Shown piece after piece: positions 46,627 to 57,478 of a DNA stretch of 64,000 nucleotides. The stretch is taken from assembly GCA_036245525.1 (NCBI GenBank), contig BTPG01000004.1, forward strand, positions 216,618,778 through 216,682,777, written 5' to 3'. The stretch comes from Semisulcospira habei. Its lineage: Eukaryota > Mollusca > Gastropoda > Semisulcospiridae. Positions within the stretch are counted from its first letter, which is position 1; each line of letters begins with the position of its first letter. A program made the translations under genes and the position numbers. The notes beneath the pieces are model-generated. The model did no database searches, was not told the DNA's origin, and saw only the letters and a list, made by a program, of their open reading frames with translations.

Positions 46627-47058
46627 TTAAAGCTGAGAAACAGTAAAAAAACTCCGCCCCGCACGTGTTTTAAAAAAACTTTGCAGGACCCAGCGAGGGC
46701 CCTGTCTTCGTGAACGTTCGGCTAACTTCGGCAAACCGGTTTGCAACTGACTCAGTTGACTGAGTTTTCAACTGCGTTTGTCGTGCTGGCAAAACTCCCG
46801 TGAAAAAGACAGGCCACTTCCTGTTTGCAGCGAGTGGGCACCGGCATCACTGATCTAAACCAGCGATATTTTTACTGATATCAACAGTAGCAGACGACAC
46901 TCGACCACCCGACGGACAGAGCAGGCCATTTGTGCCTTGCCTGGACGCACACTGGATATGGACCAGGCCGAGCTATCCGTAAGAGTTACACAATACAGCC
47001 TGAAGCTTTATTTGATATCGGAAGGGTGAGGAAGGAGGGGTTATTTGTAGTTTTGTAA

Positions 47059-47110
<52 letters not shown>

Positions 47111-47547
47111 TCCAATTTACTGTGTTAGATGTACATCACAATGCTTCTTTATTTATTTATATTATCCTATATTGGACTGGATGTACGTGTTGACAAAATT
47201 CGTTCACAACTACAAAGTGTCAGGAGTCATACTTACAGCATGTACAGCCGTACATTCTGCCATCATAGTCCCCAGCGCGTAAAATCCGTGGCTGTCGGTC
47301 AGTTTCAAAGTGTCACAGAATCGTCTGCTGTTGTCCGATCTGCTAATCGCGATGATTTCCGTGCAACAGGAAGTGGTCTGTCGTTTTCCGAGAGTTTTGC
47401 AAGCTCGGGATACGCAGTTGCCAACTCCGTCAACTGTGTTACGAACCGATTTGACCCACTTAGGGGCCGCAGGGCCCAAGCTGGGTCCTGTAGAGTCTTT
47501 TTAAAACACGCGCTGGGCAGGTTTTTCTCATTGCACCTCAGCTTTAA
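46627..47547. mobile_element. TTAA-flanked terminal-inverted-repeat element, copy 1
   Basis: 913 bp between TTAA sites, starting AGCTGAGAAACAG and ending CACCTCAGCT. Imperfect terminal inverted repeats extend about 80 bp (CACGTGTTTTAAAAAAACTT against its mirror around 47500). It includes a CT array (47056-47106) and a coding-like stretch. TTAA duplications suggest a piggyBac-type non-autonomous element (inference). Confidence 0.75.
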
Positions 47548-47980
47548 AGCTGAGGAACAGTCAAAAAACTCCGCCCCGCACGTGTTTTAAAAAAAACTTT
47601 GCAGGACCCAGCGAGGGCCCTGTCTTCGTGAACGTTCGGCTAACTTCGGCAAACCGGTTGGCAACACAGTTGACTGAGTTTTCAACTGCGTTTGTCGTGC
47701 TGGCAAAACTCCCGTGAAAAAGACAGGCCACTTCCTGTATGCAGCGCGGAGTGGACACCGCGATCACTGATCTAAACAGCGATATTTTTACTGATATCAA
47801 CAGTAGCAGACGACACTCGACCACCCGACGGACAGAGCAGGCCATTTGTGTCTTGCCTGGACGCACACTGGATATGGACCAGGCCGAGCTATCCGTAAGT
47901 TACACAGTACAGCCTGAAGCTTTATTTGATATCGGAAGGGTGAGGAAGGAGGGGTTATTTGTCGTTTTGTGTTTGTTGTT

Positions 47981-48078
<98 letters not shown>

Positions 48079-48517
48079 ACATCCAATTTACTGTGTTGGC
48101 TGTACATCACAATGCTTCTTTATTTATTTATATTAGCCTATATTGGACTGGATGTACGTGTTGACAAAATTCGTTCACAACTACAAAGTGTCAGGAGTCA
48201 TACTTACAGCATGTACAGCCGTACATTCTGCCATCATAGTCCCCAGCGCGTAAAATCCGTGGATGTCGGTCAGTTTCAAACGGTGTCACAGAATCGTCTG
48301 CTGTTGTCCGATCTGCTAATCGCGATGATTTCCGTGCAACAGGAAGTGGTCTGTCGTTTTCCGAGAGTTTTGCAAGCTCGGGATACGCAGTTGCCAACTC
48401 TGTCAACTGAGTTACGAACCGATTTGACCCACTTAGGGGCAGGGCCCAAGCTGGGTCCTGTAGAGTCTTTTTAAAACACGCGCTGGGCGGGTTTTTCTCA
48501 TTGCACCTCAGCTTTAA
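47544..48517. mobile_element. TTAA-flanked terminal-inverted-repeat element, copy 2
   Basis: 966 bp, head to tail with copy 1 and sharing the single TTAA at 47544-47547. It is highly similar along its length; it differs by a longer CT array (47985-48076) and small indels. It preserves an exon-like frame: ITDLNSDIFTDINSSRRHS, EQAICVLPGRTLDMDQAELS (47760-47895), ending at a donor TCC|GTAAGT. In copy 1 the same place is frameshifted. Confidence 0.75.
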
Positions 48518-49136
48518 TGTGGTCGGGTCCAGCGTTAGCCTCACCTATCTGGTTTGTGAGTATTCTATAACTCGAGGCAAAATTTGTATCGTTACATTGT
48601 TGTGAATTGTCTTGTGCATCTACTGTGGGAAATCATGGTATTTGCCCGACCACATTTAGTAGTGCACCTTCTTGTTTGTGTATATGTGTTTCTCCTGCCA
48701 ACTTACTAAGCTCCAGAAAAAGACATTTGTTACTGGTTTGACCTATGCATCCTTTTAGGGATGTATATGATGGTCTTGTTTTATACCTGCTTATTTTTCT
48801 GTGGGCTGGCGATTGGGTGCCCGATAGGCGGGGGCAGGGGATCTAACTGTTTGTCTGTCCAGCACTGAGTAATTCCCCGTGGTATGTGTATAAGGCTCTA
48901 CCATCGCAGATGTCTCATACGCCAGTTGTCACCGCCAGATGTATTGACTCTGCTCTATTTACCAAAGGTAGTGCCTGCCAAGCTAATCAGGCACTACCTT
49001 TGATGGTTTGTTTGTACTACATAATGCCATCACCGATGTTTCGTACACCAATTGTTTATTGAATATAACTTTTTTCACCACAAGATGTACTGTGTGTGAT
49101 CTATGTAGGTCAAAGGTCCCAGTGAGCAAGGGTCCT

Positions 49137-49206
49137 TGGGCCCACGAAGGTCGTAATGGGCCCGCGCACGGCTTTGCGCGGGCCACTGCGGCCGTCGTGG
49201 GCCCGA
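49137..49206. mobile_element. palindrome family D (intron 8)
   Basis: TTGGGCCCACGAAGGTCGTA with mirror TGCGGCCGTCGTGGGCCCGA; the centre GCGCACGGCTTTGCGC is a hairpin. Confidence 0.8.
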
Positions 49207-49419
49207 AGTCGTGCTGCTACTGGGGGTGTTGTACTTTACTTCTTGTCACGTCAATTGATGCTCCATACAATGGTTAGTGTGTGAATATTGTTTTTAAAAT
49301 CGGCCTCTAACGCTATGTGCCAGAGATGCATCGACCGTGATAGCTCGAAGGTAGTGCTTGATTAACCTGGTAAATGTCACACTGCTGGATGTTATCCTTT
49401 TGTGGCGCTCTCTGAATCT

Positions 49420-49692
49420 GTCCTTGGTGGAGGTCTCTATGGCTGAATCCTCTCCTTTGTTTTGGTGCGTTTTTCTATGGCTGAATGTTTTTTTTCATCG
49501 TTCGCTATGGATGAATTTTCTTCCTGGTGGAGGTCTCTATGACTGAATTCTCTTCTTGGTGGAGGTCTCTATGACTGAATTCTCTTTCTGTTGGAGGTTT
49601 CTATGACTATATTCTCTGTCTGGTGGAGGTCTCTATGACTGAATTCTCTTCTTGGTCGAGGTCTCTATGACTGAATTCTCATCTTGGTGGAG
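49420..49692. repeat. minisatellite, unit about 31 bp, upstream of exon 9
   Basis: Seven or more units of TTGGTGGAGGTCTCTATGAC followed by TGAATTCTCTT, degenerate at the left and clean at the right. It ends about 150 bp before the LDLa exon. Confidence 0.88.
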
Positions 49693-49840
49693 GAATGGGA
49701 TTTATAAGTTTATCTTTGGTGAAAGTTACTACAGTTGTAAGTTCGTCTTTGGTGGAGGGACATTGAATAGAAAGACTATGTGAAGACTGACGGCAAGACC
49801 ACACGACTCTAGTATCTTGTCCATCGTGTGTGCGCGACAG

Positions 49841-49969
49841 AGTGCGGGGAAGGACGGGCAATGTGCAGAGGGGTGAAGAAATGCTACGCCTTATCTCAGA
49901 GGTGCGATGGTCGGAACGACTGTGGCGATGGGTCGGACGAGGAGAACTGTAAAACTTCTACAGCAGCTG
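49841..49969 (+). CDS. host gene exon 9: LDL-receptor class A module
   Basis: Acceptor GTGTGTGCGCGACAG, donor GCTG|GTGAGT, phase 1 to 1, 129 nt. One complete LDLa domain: CGEGRAMC, KKCYALSQRC, DGRNDCGDGSDEENC. All six cysteines and the calcium-binding DG.NDC.DGSDE motif are present. LDLa domains bind lipoproteins or protein ligands in a calcium-dependent way. Confidence 0.9.
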
Positions 49970-50150
49970 GTGAGTTGATTTTCAGGAGCTTTGCGGTGGA
50001 ACTGATGGGCGCGGTGTAGTTCGCGTCTCAGTCTTGGTCAGTGGAGAAAAGTCCATACCTACCAGTCTGCTACGTGTGTTTTGAATTAACCTGAATTATC
50101 ATTGTTCGCGTCGGCCAAGACTTCACAACTTGTAATTCTCGTGTTTAAAT

Positions 50151-50334
50151 ATTATATTGAGCAGCATTTTGCTTGATATAGTGCCGATAACAGGCAGATG
50201 TGATCAAGTTACGAGACCCGAATCAAAATGTCCGAGTCATCAGACCAGGACACTGATTTTGATTCGGGTCAAGTCAGTAATCATCTCTCGTCGCTTATCG
50301 GCACTATGTCAAGCAAAATGTTGCTCAATATAAT
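50151..50334. mobile_element. 184-bp inverted-repeat MITE (intron 9)
   Basis: ATTATATTGAGCAGCATTTT is mirrored by AAAATGTTGCTCAATATAAT; GTGCCGATAA pairs with TTATCGGCAC; an inner arm ACCCGAATCAAAAT pairs with ATTTTGATTCGGGT. Confidence 0.82.
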
Positions 50335-50439
50335 CTATGTACCAAGTCCAAAACAAAACTGTGCCTCGGGTCATTCATTTTGCGGCTGATTGCGGTGTTC
50401 AGACAAAACATATAAATGGCAGACGACGGACTGCACTAT

Positions 50440-52165
50440 TCACCTCTTTTTTACCAAACGGTAATATTCTCAAATGGGTCGGTTAACAGGTTGCTCGGCT
50501 GTGTAGCATTTCCGGTTTGGCCTTTCAGAGAAGTGTTTACGTGTGCGCGTTGGAAAGTTTTTTGCGAAGTTTTCGTGTATATGCATAGATATTTTGTGTA
50601 GCCATGTCCGACAGAAGTGTTGCTGGAAGATGGAGGCATTTTCAGAAAGTGTTGAAGAAAAACGTGTTGAGAAATAAAACAGTAAATCATGAATGTAATA
50701 AAGGGATGAAGAAGTTGCAGATAAAACCATTATTCAAAATCAAATTTATTTCCTTTATTTTTATTACACTCAGTAACATCTAAACAAATGTGTTTTATTA
50801 ATAAAATAATAGATTTTAAAAAAATTATTTACTATTTTACAATCTCTAGAATTAATTTTACAAATTATTTAAGAATACAGTGCACACAGCTGTAATTAAT
50901 ACAAGATACTAGATTTTTTAAAAAATTCTTTGACAAACAGTTAAAATGAACAGTTTGTATGACAAAATGATGTTGCTCATAACATAAAATATGAAATTAA
51001 AACTGATGTGAAATGCACTAAAGCTACATACACTAATTCAGGCAGAAAAATTCATTCGCCCAAGAGCAAAAGCTTTAAAAGTTTGTCCTTGTCCAAGTTT
51101 AATTGTAGGGAAGAAAAAGTTGTGCTTTGCTTCCTCTTTTTTGCAATTTATATTGCTCCTAAACTTATATTAAGAAACTTATATTAAGAAACACAGTATA
51201 TAAAAAGTGATTAAACCAGTGGGTTTGTTATGTTCCTGCCATGAAAAGTTGAATAAAGGGTGGATATAGAAATATAAAAAATATCGTAACCAAGATAGAG
51301 TTCAGGAACACGATTTGCAGTGGTTGGCGCCTTTTCAATAAAGTGAAACGAACATACGAACAAAGTTGCAGGCGGTTTTTTCAATTGCAGTTTTGCCAAC
51401 CATTCTCTTCGATCGTCAGGATCCCTCGGTGCGTAGAATGAAAAAGGTTTCAAACACGAACAATAACGGCGAATGAAAGATTTGTGGTCAAAACATGGCA
51501 TTTGCAACAAGTCATACAGCTTTTTTTGGTTGTTGTGGCAACCTTTTACTGCGCAATGTCGGCCGCTAGATCGGGAACTTGTGTAGGGTTTTGTATTCAC
51601 AGCTTCCATGTTTGCAAGCAAAACCGGAAGTCGTCCCCAGTAGGTCGAAGGTCATGTTCAAGATGGCCGCACCCATCATTTCTAATTAAAAAGACGCGAA
51701 TAGGCCACGGACCACAGTGCTGTTTCCGTACTGTCCAGTCTCTTAGCCTTAGTCAGTCCCAGTCATCCCCTAATTTTTCAATTCCCTAAAAAGCACTACC
51801 GGCCACCATCTGCACATTTGCCATGCACAAAATACAACAACAAAAAAAACCCAGCACATGACCCGTCTCATTTCTTGGCTATGAAACTGGTTCCTTACCA
51901 ACCCCACACCCAAGCACAGCTGAAATCAGCGTGCCCCTCAAATCACTACGTCAAAGGCAACTCAACATAGGCCCACAATTGTTCTCTGGATAAGCTCAGG
52001 ATGGTATGAATCAAAGCACCAAACATGTCTCCTCTCAGCTAACCACAAATTTCCAGCAAATTCCAACATTCAGCCCAACTGCAAATTTTCAAACAAGGCA
52101 AAAATTATTTTTAAAAACACGGGGCCTTGCACTGCCTGACCTTCCCAATTTAAATGTATAACGTG
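50440..52165 (-). mobile_element. insertion of about 1.7 kb carrying a THAP gene
   Basis: It splits the interspersed repeat seen intact at 36270-36540: the left part ends near CAGACGACGGACTGCACTAT and the right part resumes at ATCACTGTCGACTCGGCGCG. Flanking TAT on both sides may be the duplication. The middle (50740-51200) is AT-rich. I could not find terminal inverted repeats, so exact ends and class are uncertain. Confidence 0.5.
51211..51609 (-). CDS. THAP-domain protein of a transposon, 132 codons
   Basis: ATG at 51609 (minus strand) opens MEAVNTKPYTSSRSSGRH, then CAVKGCHNNQKKL (first zinc ligands), FYAPRDPDDRREWLAKL (typical THAP helix with W) and VCSFHF followed by PTTANRVPELYLGYD. This is a C2CH THAP DNA-binding domain with a somewhat long spacing between the ligand pairs. 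The frame ends after only about 35 further residues, so no catalytic transposase domain is present. It may be the first exon of a longer gene or a stand-alone DNA-binding protein. Confidence 0.55.
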   Translation of the reverse strand: MEAVNTKPYTSSRSSGRHCAVKGCHNNQKKLYDLLQMPCFDHKSFIRRYCSCLKPFSFYAPRDPDDRREWLAKLQLKKPPATLFVCSFHFIEKAPTTANRVPELYLGYDIFYISISTLYSTFHGRNITNPLV

Positions 52166-52337
52166 ACCTATATCACTGTCGACTCGGCGCGTCGATTTCG
52201 TCTTACTATGAAGACATCCAAGGTAACCGTACGTATTACTGCCTGCAGTTTTGTTGTTGTTGTTGTTGTTGTTTTTTAATATAAATTTTGTTCTTTCTCA
52301 GGTTGTCGTACTTTCTATATATTCTGTTATTTTTTTC

Positions 52338-52552
52338 AGATGTAAAAAAAAACGAGGAATGCGACATTTTTTAACCATCGGAATTTAAAGTGTCTCCGAT
52401 GATTAAAAACACGCCGCATTTCATTTGCTGGCCAGTACTTTCAGCATATGAAATGGGACATTTTGCAGTGCAATCGATAGTCGCAAACACTAATGTGTTT
52501 CCGACGATTCCAAAAAATGTCGCGTTTTTTGTTCGTCAGATATAGTACTGGC
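52338..52552. mobile_element. MITE with imperfect inverted ends (intron 9)
   Basis: CAGATGTAAAAAAAAACGAG ... AATGCGACATTTTTTAACCA at the left corresponds to the mirror of GATTCCAAAAAATGTCGCG ... TTCGTCAGATATAG at the right. Confidence 0.6.
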
Positions 52553-52555
52553 AGG

Positions 52556-53208
52556 TTTACCGGCAGACCAGATTTCACGCTTGCAGATGATTCAATCTTG
52601 CAGATGATTCAAAACAATGCGGTGCGTCTCATCTTGAAGAAACGAAAGAGAGACCGCGTTACGCCTCTACTGAAGCAGCTGCACTGGCTGCCCATTAAAA
52701 TTCCGCTGCCAGTACAAAATTGCAATTTTCGCCTATCGGCATTTTGACGGATCTCTCCCGCCGTACCTTTCTGCCAAGCTGTCTGTTTATCAGCCATCAC
52801 GCATCCTCCATTCCTCTAGTGTAAAACTTTAAAAAAATCCCGAAGCTTAACATGAAAACTGTCGGGGAGCGTTCTTTCACCTTTTTAGCCCCAAGTGTGT
52901 GGAACTCCCAGCCAACTGAAATGTGGAATCTGCCCACATAGTCACAGTTCAAAGCTCACTTAAAGACTTCTTTTCTGTCGGGCATTTAACACTTAGCTCA
53001 TCTTTAGCTAACTGTTGACTGCCTTTTATTCTGATCCTAGAGGAAGTGAATGTAAGGTGTGGGGAGGAGATGGGGTGGTTTAAAGTAGTGTATAATCGTG
53101 CGTGTGTCTGAGAGAGAGGGTGTGCTGTTGTGCATGCGCAGTGAGTCCAGTGTTTTCCTGGAGAACAGCGCTATACAAGAACTATGTATTATTATTATTA
53201 TTATATAT
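52556..53208 (+). pseudogene. LINE RT C-terminus fragment with (ATT)n tail
   Basis: Reads IQNNAVRLILKKRKRDRVTP then LLKQLHWLPI, and in other frames SLPPYLSAKLSVYQPS and RSFTFLAPSVWNSQP. The 3' end is CGCTATACAAGAACTATGT with ATT repeats. It is a different LINE family from the CT-associated elements; several frameshifts. Confidence 0.75.
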
Positions 53209-53399
53209 CTAACCAATAGAGAGGGCGGGCGAGGTGGGGGGTGGGAGGGGCGGGGGAAGGCGGGGGGAGGAGGAGGCGGGGACTGAGGGGTGGTGTAAGA
53301 GGGAGAGGATCCCATAGAGCATGTGACTGTCATCATGGCCGTTGCATAGTTAACCCATTAAATCCTGAGGATGAATTTTTCAGATTTGTGAGTTGACCT

Positions 53400-53520
53400 A
53401 CGAAAGCTGCATTACAGTACAGGAGACAGATTGACCATGATCGTCAAAAGGTTAAGGCTAGACAGCTGTAGGCGCCAAGCTGTTCTGGCACCACCCTTGA
53501 ATTATAATGGGCAGGATTCA
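53400..53520. mobile_element. hairpin MITE family A, damaged
   Basis: Left arm rearranged (GATTGACCATGATCGTCAAA), right arm GGCGCCAAGCTGTTCTGGCA, CCACCCTTGAATTATAATGG. Confidence 0.65.
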
Positions 53521-53559
53521 TGTTATTTAGAAACCAAATCAGCTGAAAAATGTCCATTA

Positions 53560-53760
53560 GCCCATTCAGCCCTGACGCACTACATCAGGAGATGGGTCGA
53601 CCATGATAATTCAAGGGTAGTGCCGGATTAGCTTGGCGCCGACAGGCGCCAAGCTAATCTGGCACTACCCTTGAATTATCATGTCGATCCATCTCCTGCA
53701 ATAGGTCCATAGTCGTTAGATGACGCCTCCAAAATTTGGGAAATACGTGCGTCGGGCTGA
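53560..53760. mobile_element. hairpin MITE family A, GATTAG type
   Basis: AGCCCATTCAGCCCTGACGC at the left and GTCGGGCTGAATAAGTGAAG at the right. The stem around GGCGCCGACAGGCGCC has about 45-bp arms. Confidence 0.8.
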
Positions 53761-53798
53761 ATAAGTGAAGTTATTTTTGAAACTTTCTAATTTCTCAG

Positions 53799-54129
53799 AT
53801 CGTAACCGAAGCGCTGCAAAGTAGTAGCAAGACACTCTCCGTCAACGTTTTGGAGGGAAAAAATACCAAGTGGTTGCGCAGTTATCGACCTTTTACAATG
53901 TGGCGAACATGGAGATTTACAGTCGCAGAGTTATCGACCTTTTACAATGTGGCGAACATGGAGATTTACAGTCGCAGACTTTTTTCACTCTGACATTTTT
54001 GTTTTTAAATTTGATCCTTGATAAATCTCATTCTCTTTTATTCTGCGTGTACAATTCAGATCAAATCTGATGCCTGCCGATGGTGTAAGACTACGGGAAT
54101 TTGAAGTTACGGTTCAAAAACGTATTGTA
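53799..54129 (+). pseudogene. possible relict exons of a third repeated module
   Basis: Acceptor TTTCTAATTTCTCAG (53784-53798) opens IVTEALQSSSKTLSVNVLEG, phase 0, and a weak donor AA|GTGGTT at 53870 would leave phase 2: the same 0-to-2 pattern as exons 4 and 7, 71 nt instead of 56. A second good acceptor (CTGCGTGTACAATTCAG) at 54059 opens SNLMPADGVRLREFEVTVQK in phase 2, without the expected cysteine and running to a TAG. The needed first exon (1 to 0) is missing, and exon 9 joins exon 10 in phase without them. They are probably dead or alternative exons. Confidence 0.3.
53881..53978. repeat. 49-bp tandem duplication
   Basis: Two identical copies of a unit beginning GTTATCGACCTTTTACAATG and ending ATTTACAGTCGCAGA, right after the possible relict exon. 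Confidence 0.95.
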
Positions 54130-54137
54130 GTTTAGGA

Positions 54138-54368
54138 GTTAACCCATATCATACTGAGGTTAAAAGCTTCAAATTTGTACACTGCCATAATTATGCAAGC
54201 TACATTACAGTACTTACAGATAAGATATCTAGACCAATGGCTTTAGTTTAAGGGTGGTGCCAGAATAGCTTGGCGCCTAGAGGCGCCAAGCTATTCTGGC
54301 ACTACCTTTAAACTATTTTAGTCAAACTTATTTCACACACTGGTGTATTCAGAATGATAAGGGTTATT
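54138..54368. mobile_element. hairpin MITE family A, GAATAG type, complete
   Basis: GTTAACCCATATCATACTGA at the left and AATGATAAGGGTTA at the right; stem around GGCGCCTAGAGGCGCC. It is the intact equivalent of the copies at 5258 and 5619. Confidence 0.85.
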
Positions 54369-54700
54369 GGCGATTTATTGCTGTCTTAAACAAACTTCAT
54401 GTTCTCTACGGATCTGGCTTGTGTTTTGAAACCACTCAAAACACGCCTATTTAACCGATGTTATTGAAAATCATTGTCAAATTTTGCAAGGAGAAGATCT
54501 CTGTTTTGTCTGCAGTTGAAAAATTAACAAAGTTTGGTCTATTTCACAAGTTATATCGAGTATTGTCAAGCGTAGCACATCACTTATTCGCCGATTTTGG
54601 TACGTGTTCGCCGCTAGTAAAGTGAATTGTGCCCATGGTCAAATTTATCTCATGTAGGATGTATCAGGATTTAAAGAGTTAGTGCTGCCCTATCTTGCAG

Positions 54701-54814
54701 ACTGCACAAAATCCAGGGACTACTGCAAGAACGGCGGTCGGTGCGAATACTCGGAATACTATGGCGAAACCATGTGCATGTGTCCAGTTCCGTTCTCTGG
54801 GGACCAGTGTCAAA
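54701..54814 (+). CDS. host gene exon 10: EGF module 1
   Basis: Acceptor GCTGCCCTATCTTGCAG, donor CAAA|GTAAGA, phase 1 to 1, 114 nt. It encodes DCTKSRDYCKNGGRCEYSE and MCMCPVPFSGDQC: six cysteines in EGF order with the NGG and CxCP..F.G..C signature. It joins in phase with the LDLa exon (TAA + DCTKS). Confidence 0.88.
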
Positions 54815-55169
54815 GTAAGATGACTTCACTTGTTATTGTTTCCTGTACATGTGTGAGTGGAAAATTAAAAAAAAAAGAAATTCGGTGAGACAAAAAGGCT
54901 TTGTTTTTAGATGTATAATTTCTTCTGATTGACTCCATGTACAAGTAGCTTGTTTGTTGTTTTTGGTTTTTTTGTTTGTTTTGTTGTTGTTCCTATTTAA
55001 AAATAGGAACAACGTTGAAATGGGGCTCGTCGCAGCACGTTCCGGAGCATGCACATGACGTTTTTGGCGTGCGGGGACGAAATTCAGGCAAAGAAGTAAC
55101 AAGATGAAAATGGCATCACGTCTAGCTACGCAAACCTGGCTAAAGGACGTACTTTTGGCGCCAAGCGCC

Positions 55170-55178
55170 ATGTGTGTG

Positions 55179-55250
<72 letters not shown>

Positions 55251-55258
55251 TGTGTGTG
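55170..55258. repeat. (GT)n microsatellite
   Basis: About 44 GT units with one GCGT and one TATGT interruption. Confidence 0.92.
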
Positions 55259-55499
55259 TAACAGCAACTAGAGCCCACGTTTGAGGACGGGCAAGCTTGA
55301 AATTGTATATTGTCCCTAAAAGAATAATCTCGAGGTAGCGTTTTTGATTACAATACACATTGGCGAGAAAATAATCGTTTCACAAAAACCGGTTGATCCA
55401 CGCTGGAGTCTTGTCATGGGCTCACATGCGAAGCAAAAGTGAGTCTATGTTCTGGGCCTGTGGTCGTCCGTGCGCCGTTGTCCGTCGTCCATGGCAAGC

Positions 55500-55980
55500 T
55501 TTAACGTTGTCATTTTCTCGAAGACTTTTCAAGCCACAGTCTTCAAACTTGGCCCAAGGATACTTTGTGGCAGAACCTTTCTAAACAAACTAATTTGAGT
55601 GACCTCTTGCAAAGGTCAATGCCACAGGGATCAGGAAATAGGTTAAAAAATAGCTATATTTTGACATAATCTATTTTTTCTCACATACTATTCACAACTT
55701 CAAACCCAAACATGGTCCAGAGATGTTTGATGGTAAGACCTATTGTGCATACTGATTTGGATGACCCCTGGAAAAGGTCAAGGGTAACAAGAGCTCAGGA
55801 AATGGGTCAAAATAGCAATATTTGGAAAAAAAAGATGCTTGTTTTTTTTCTCAAATACTATTCACAACTTCAAACCCAAACTTGGTACAACGATACCTAA
55901 TGGTAAAACCTTTCTATGCATACTAATTTGAAAAGGTCAAGGGTCACAAGAGCTCAGGAAATAGATTTAAAAAATAACCG
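55500..55980. repeat. imperfect tandem repeat, unit about 160 bp
   Basis: Three units share TCACAACTTCAAACCCAAAC, TGGTAAGACCTATTGTGCAT, AATTTGGATGACC and AAGAGCTCAGGAAATGGGTC. The arrangement resembles dispersed non-coding repeats common in marine invertebrates; class unknown. Confidence 0.7.
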
Positions 55981-56069
55981 TAATCTTTAATCAGTAATCA
56001 CATTTAGGGAGAGGTTTTGAAGAGAAGAGGCAGCAAAGCACCAATTTTGAGAGGGAAAAAAGGAGAAAA

Positions 56070-56764
<695 letters not shown>

Positions 56765-57136
56765 GAGAGACAGAAGGGTAGAGAAATGTGATTGTGGCAG
56801 CAAATAGAGGGTTTCAAGTTGCAAAATAATAAACAAAGAAAAAGGATTATAGCGAATGATTGTAACAAGAACAAGTGGAAAAGATCAGGTAGGCCTTTAG
56901 AAACATGTGAAAGGGCCTGCTGCTTTGGGAAACCTTTTGGGCCATTGTCCCTTCAGCTAAAAATGTTATAAGTCATTTTATGAAATGATTCACCAATGGC
57001 ACAGGGTGTGTTCGAAAAATGAACTTTGTAGATGTCTAATTTCTTTAGGTTTATTGCATGTACATGCAGTTTTGTTGGCCAGAGAAACATGGTCTTAAAA
57101 GATGCCACTATCTCAAGGGAAGTCTTGAACGGACGA

Positions 57137-57196
57137 AAGTCTCACCTGTCATTAAAGACCAAGACTAAAATGGTGGTCTTTAATGACAGGTGATCT
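57137..57196. repeat. 60-bp hairpin (just before exon 11)
   Basis: TCACCTGTCATTAAAGACCA pairs with TGGTCTTTAATGACAGGTGA. A decayed relative with CGCCTGTCATTAAAGACCAT is at 42815-42880. It ends about 45 bp before exon 11 and could hinder or shape splicing. Confidence 0.85.
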
Positions 57197-57241
57197 CTCA
57201 TAAAGGTGGTCGCTGAAACCAGGCTGTGCTGTATTTTTCAG

Positions 57242-57373
57242 TCAACGTGTGCTCTCAGTTGGGCACCAGCGTGTGCAGCGGTCAAGGCAAGTGCATCGGT
57301 AATCTGTACATGGACCAGATCTGCAACTGCTCCACTGGATACAAGGGTGTCTTTTGTCAGGAGACTGGCACAG
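57242..57373 (+). CDS. host gene exon 11: EGF module 2
   Basis: Acceptor GTGCTGTATTTTTCAG, donor ACAG|GTAGGG, phase 1 to 1, 132 nt. It encodes VCSQLGTSVCSGQGKCIG and ICNCSTGYKGVFC, an EGF module with six cysteines, ending QETGT. It lies just right of the poly-G block. Confidence 0.87.
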
Positions 57374-57407
57374 GTAGGGATTGGAATGCAACTGCAAAGT
57401 GGACAAA

Positions 57408-57478
57408 AGGTCCTTGGGCCGACGTCAGCCGGGGTTGTCACGTGCACAGACCAGATCAGGCTGACGTCGACCTATGGA
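57408..57478. repeat. palindrome family D, imperfect
   Basis: AGGTCCTTGGGCCGACGTCA faces TGACGTCGACCTATGGAC, starting about 35 bp after exon 11. Confidence 0.55.

Larger units (their letters stand above)
46208..49005. mobile_element. multi-layer nested palindrome in intron 8
   Basis: From outside in: short family A-like hairpins at both edges (46216-46302, 48964-49004); inverted arms of about 230-250 bp (46318-46558 and 48658-48905); an inverted repeat with arms of about 35 bp (AGATAGGTGAGGCTAACGCT ... AGCGTTAGCCTCACCTATCT, 46593-46626 and 48518-48550); and in its centre two tandem TTAA-flanked elements. The whole block lies between exons 8 and 9. Each layer was apparently inserted into the middle of the previous one. 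Confidence 0.75.

Noticed and set aside
47129..47590. Open frame of 153 codons inside TTAA element copy 1
   Set aside because: The equivalent frame is not kept in copy 2 and it runs through the terminal inverted repeat, so it is not likely to be a gene.
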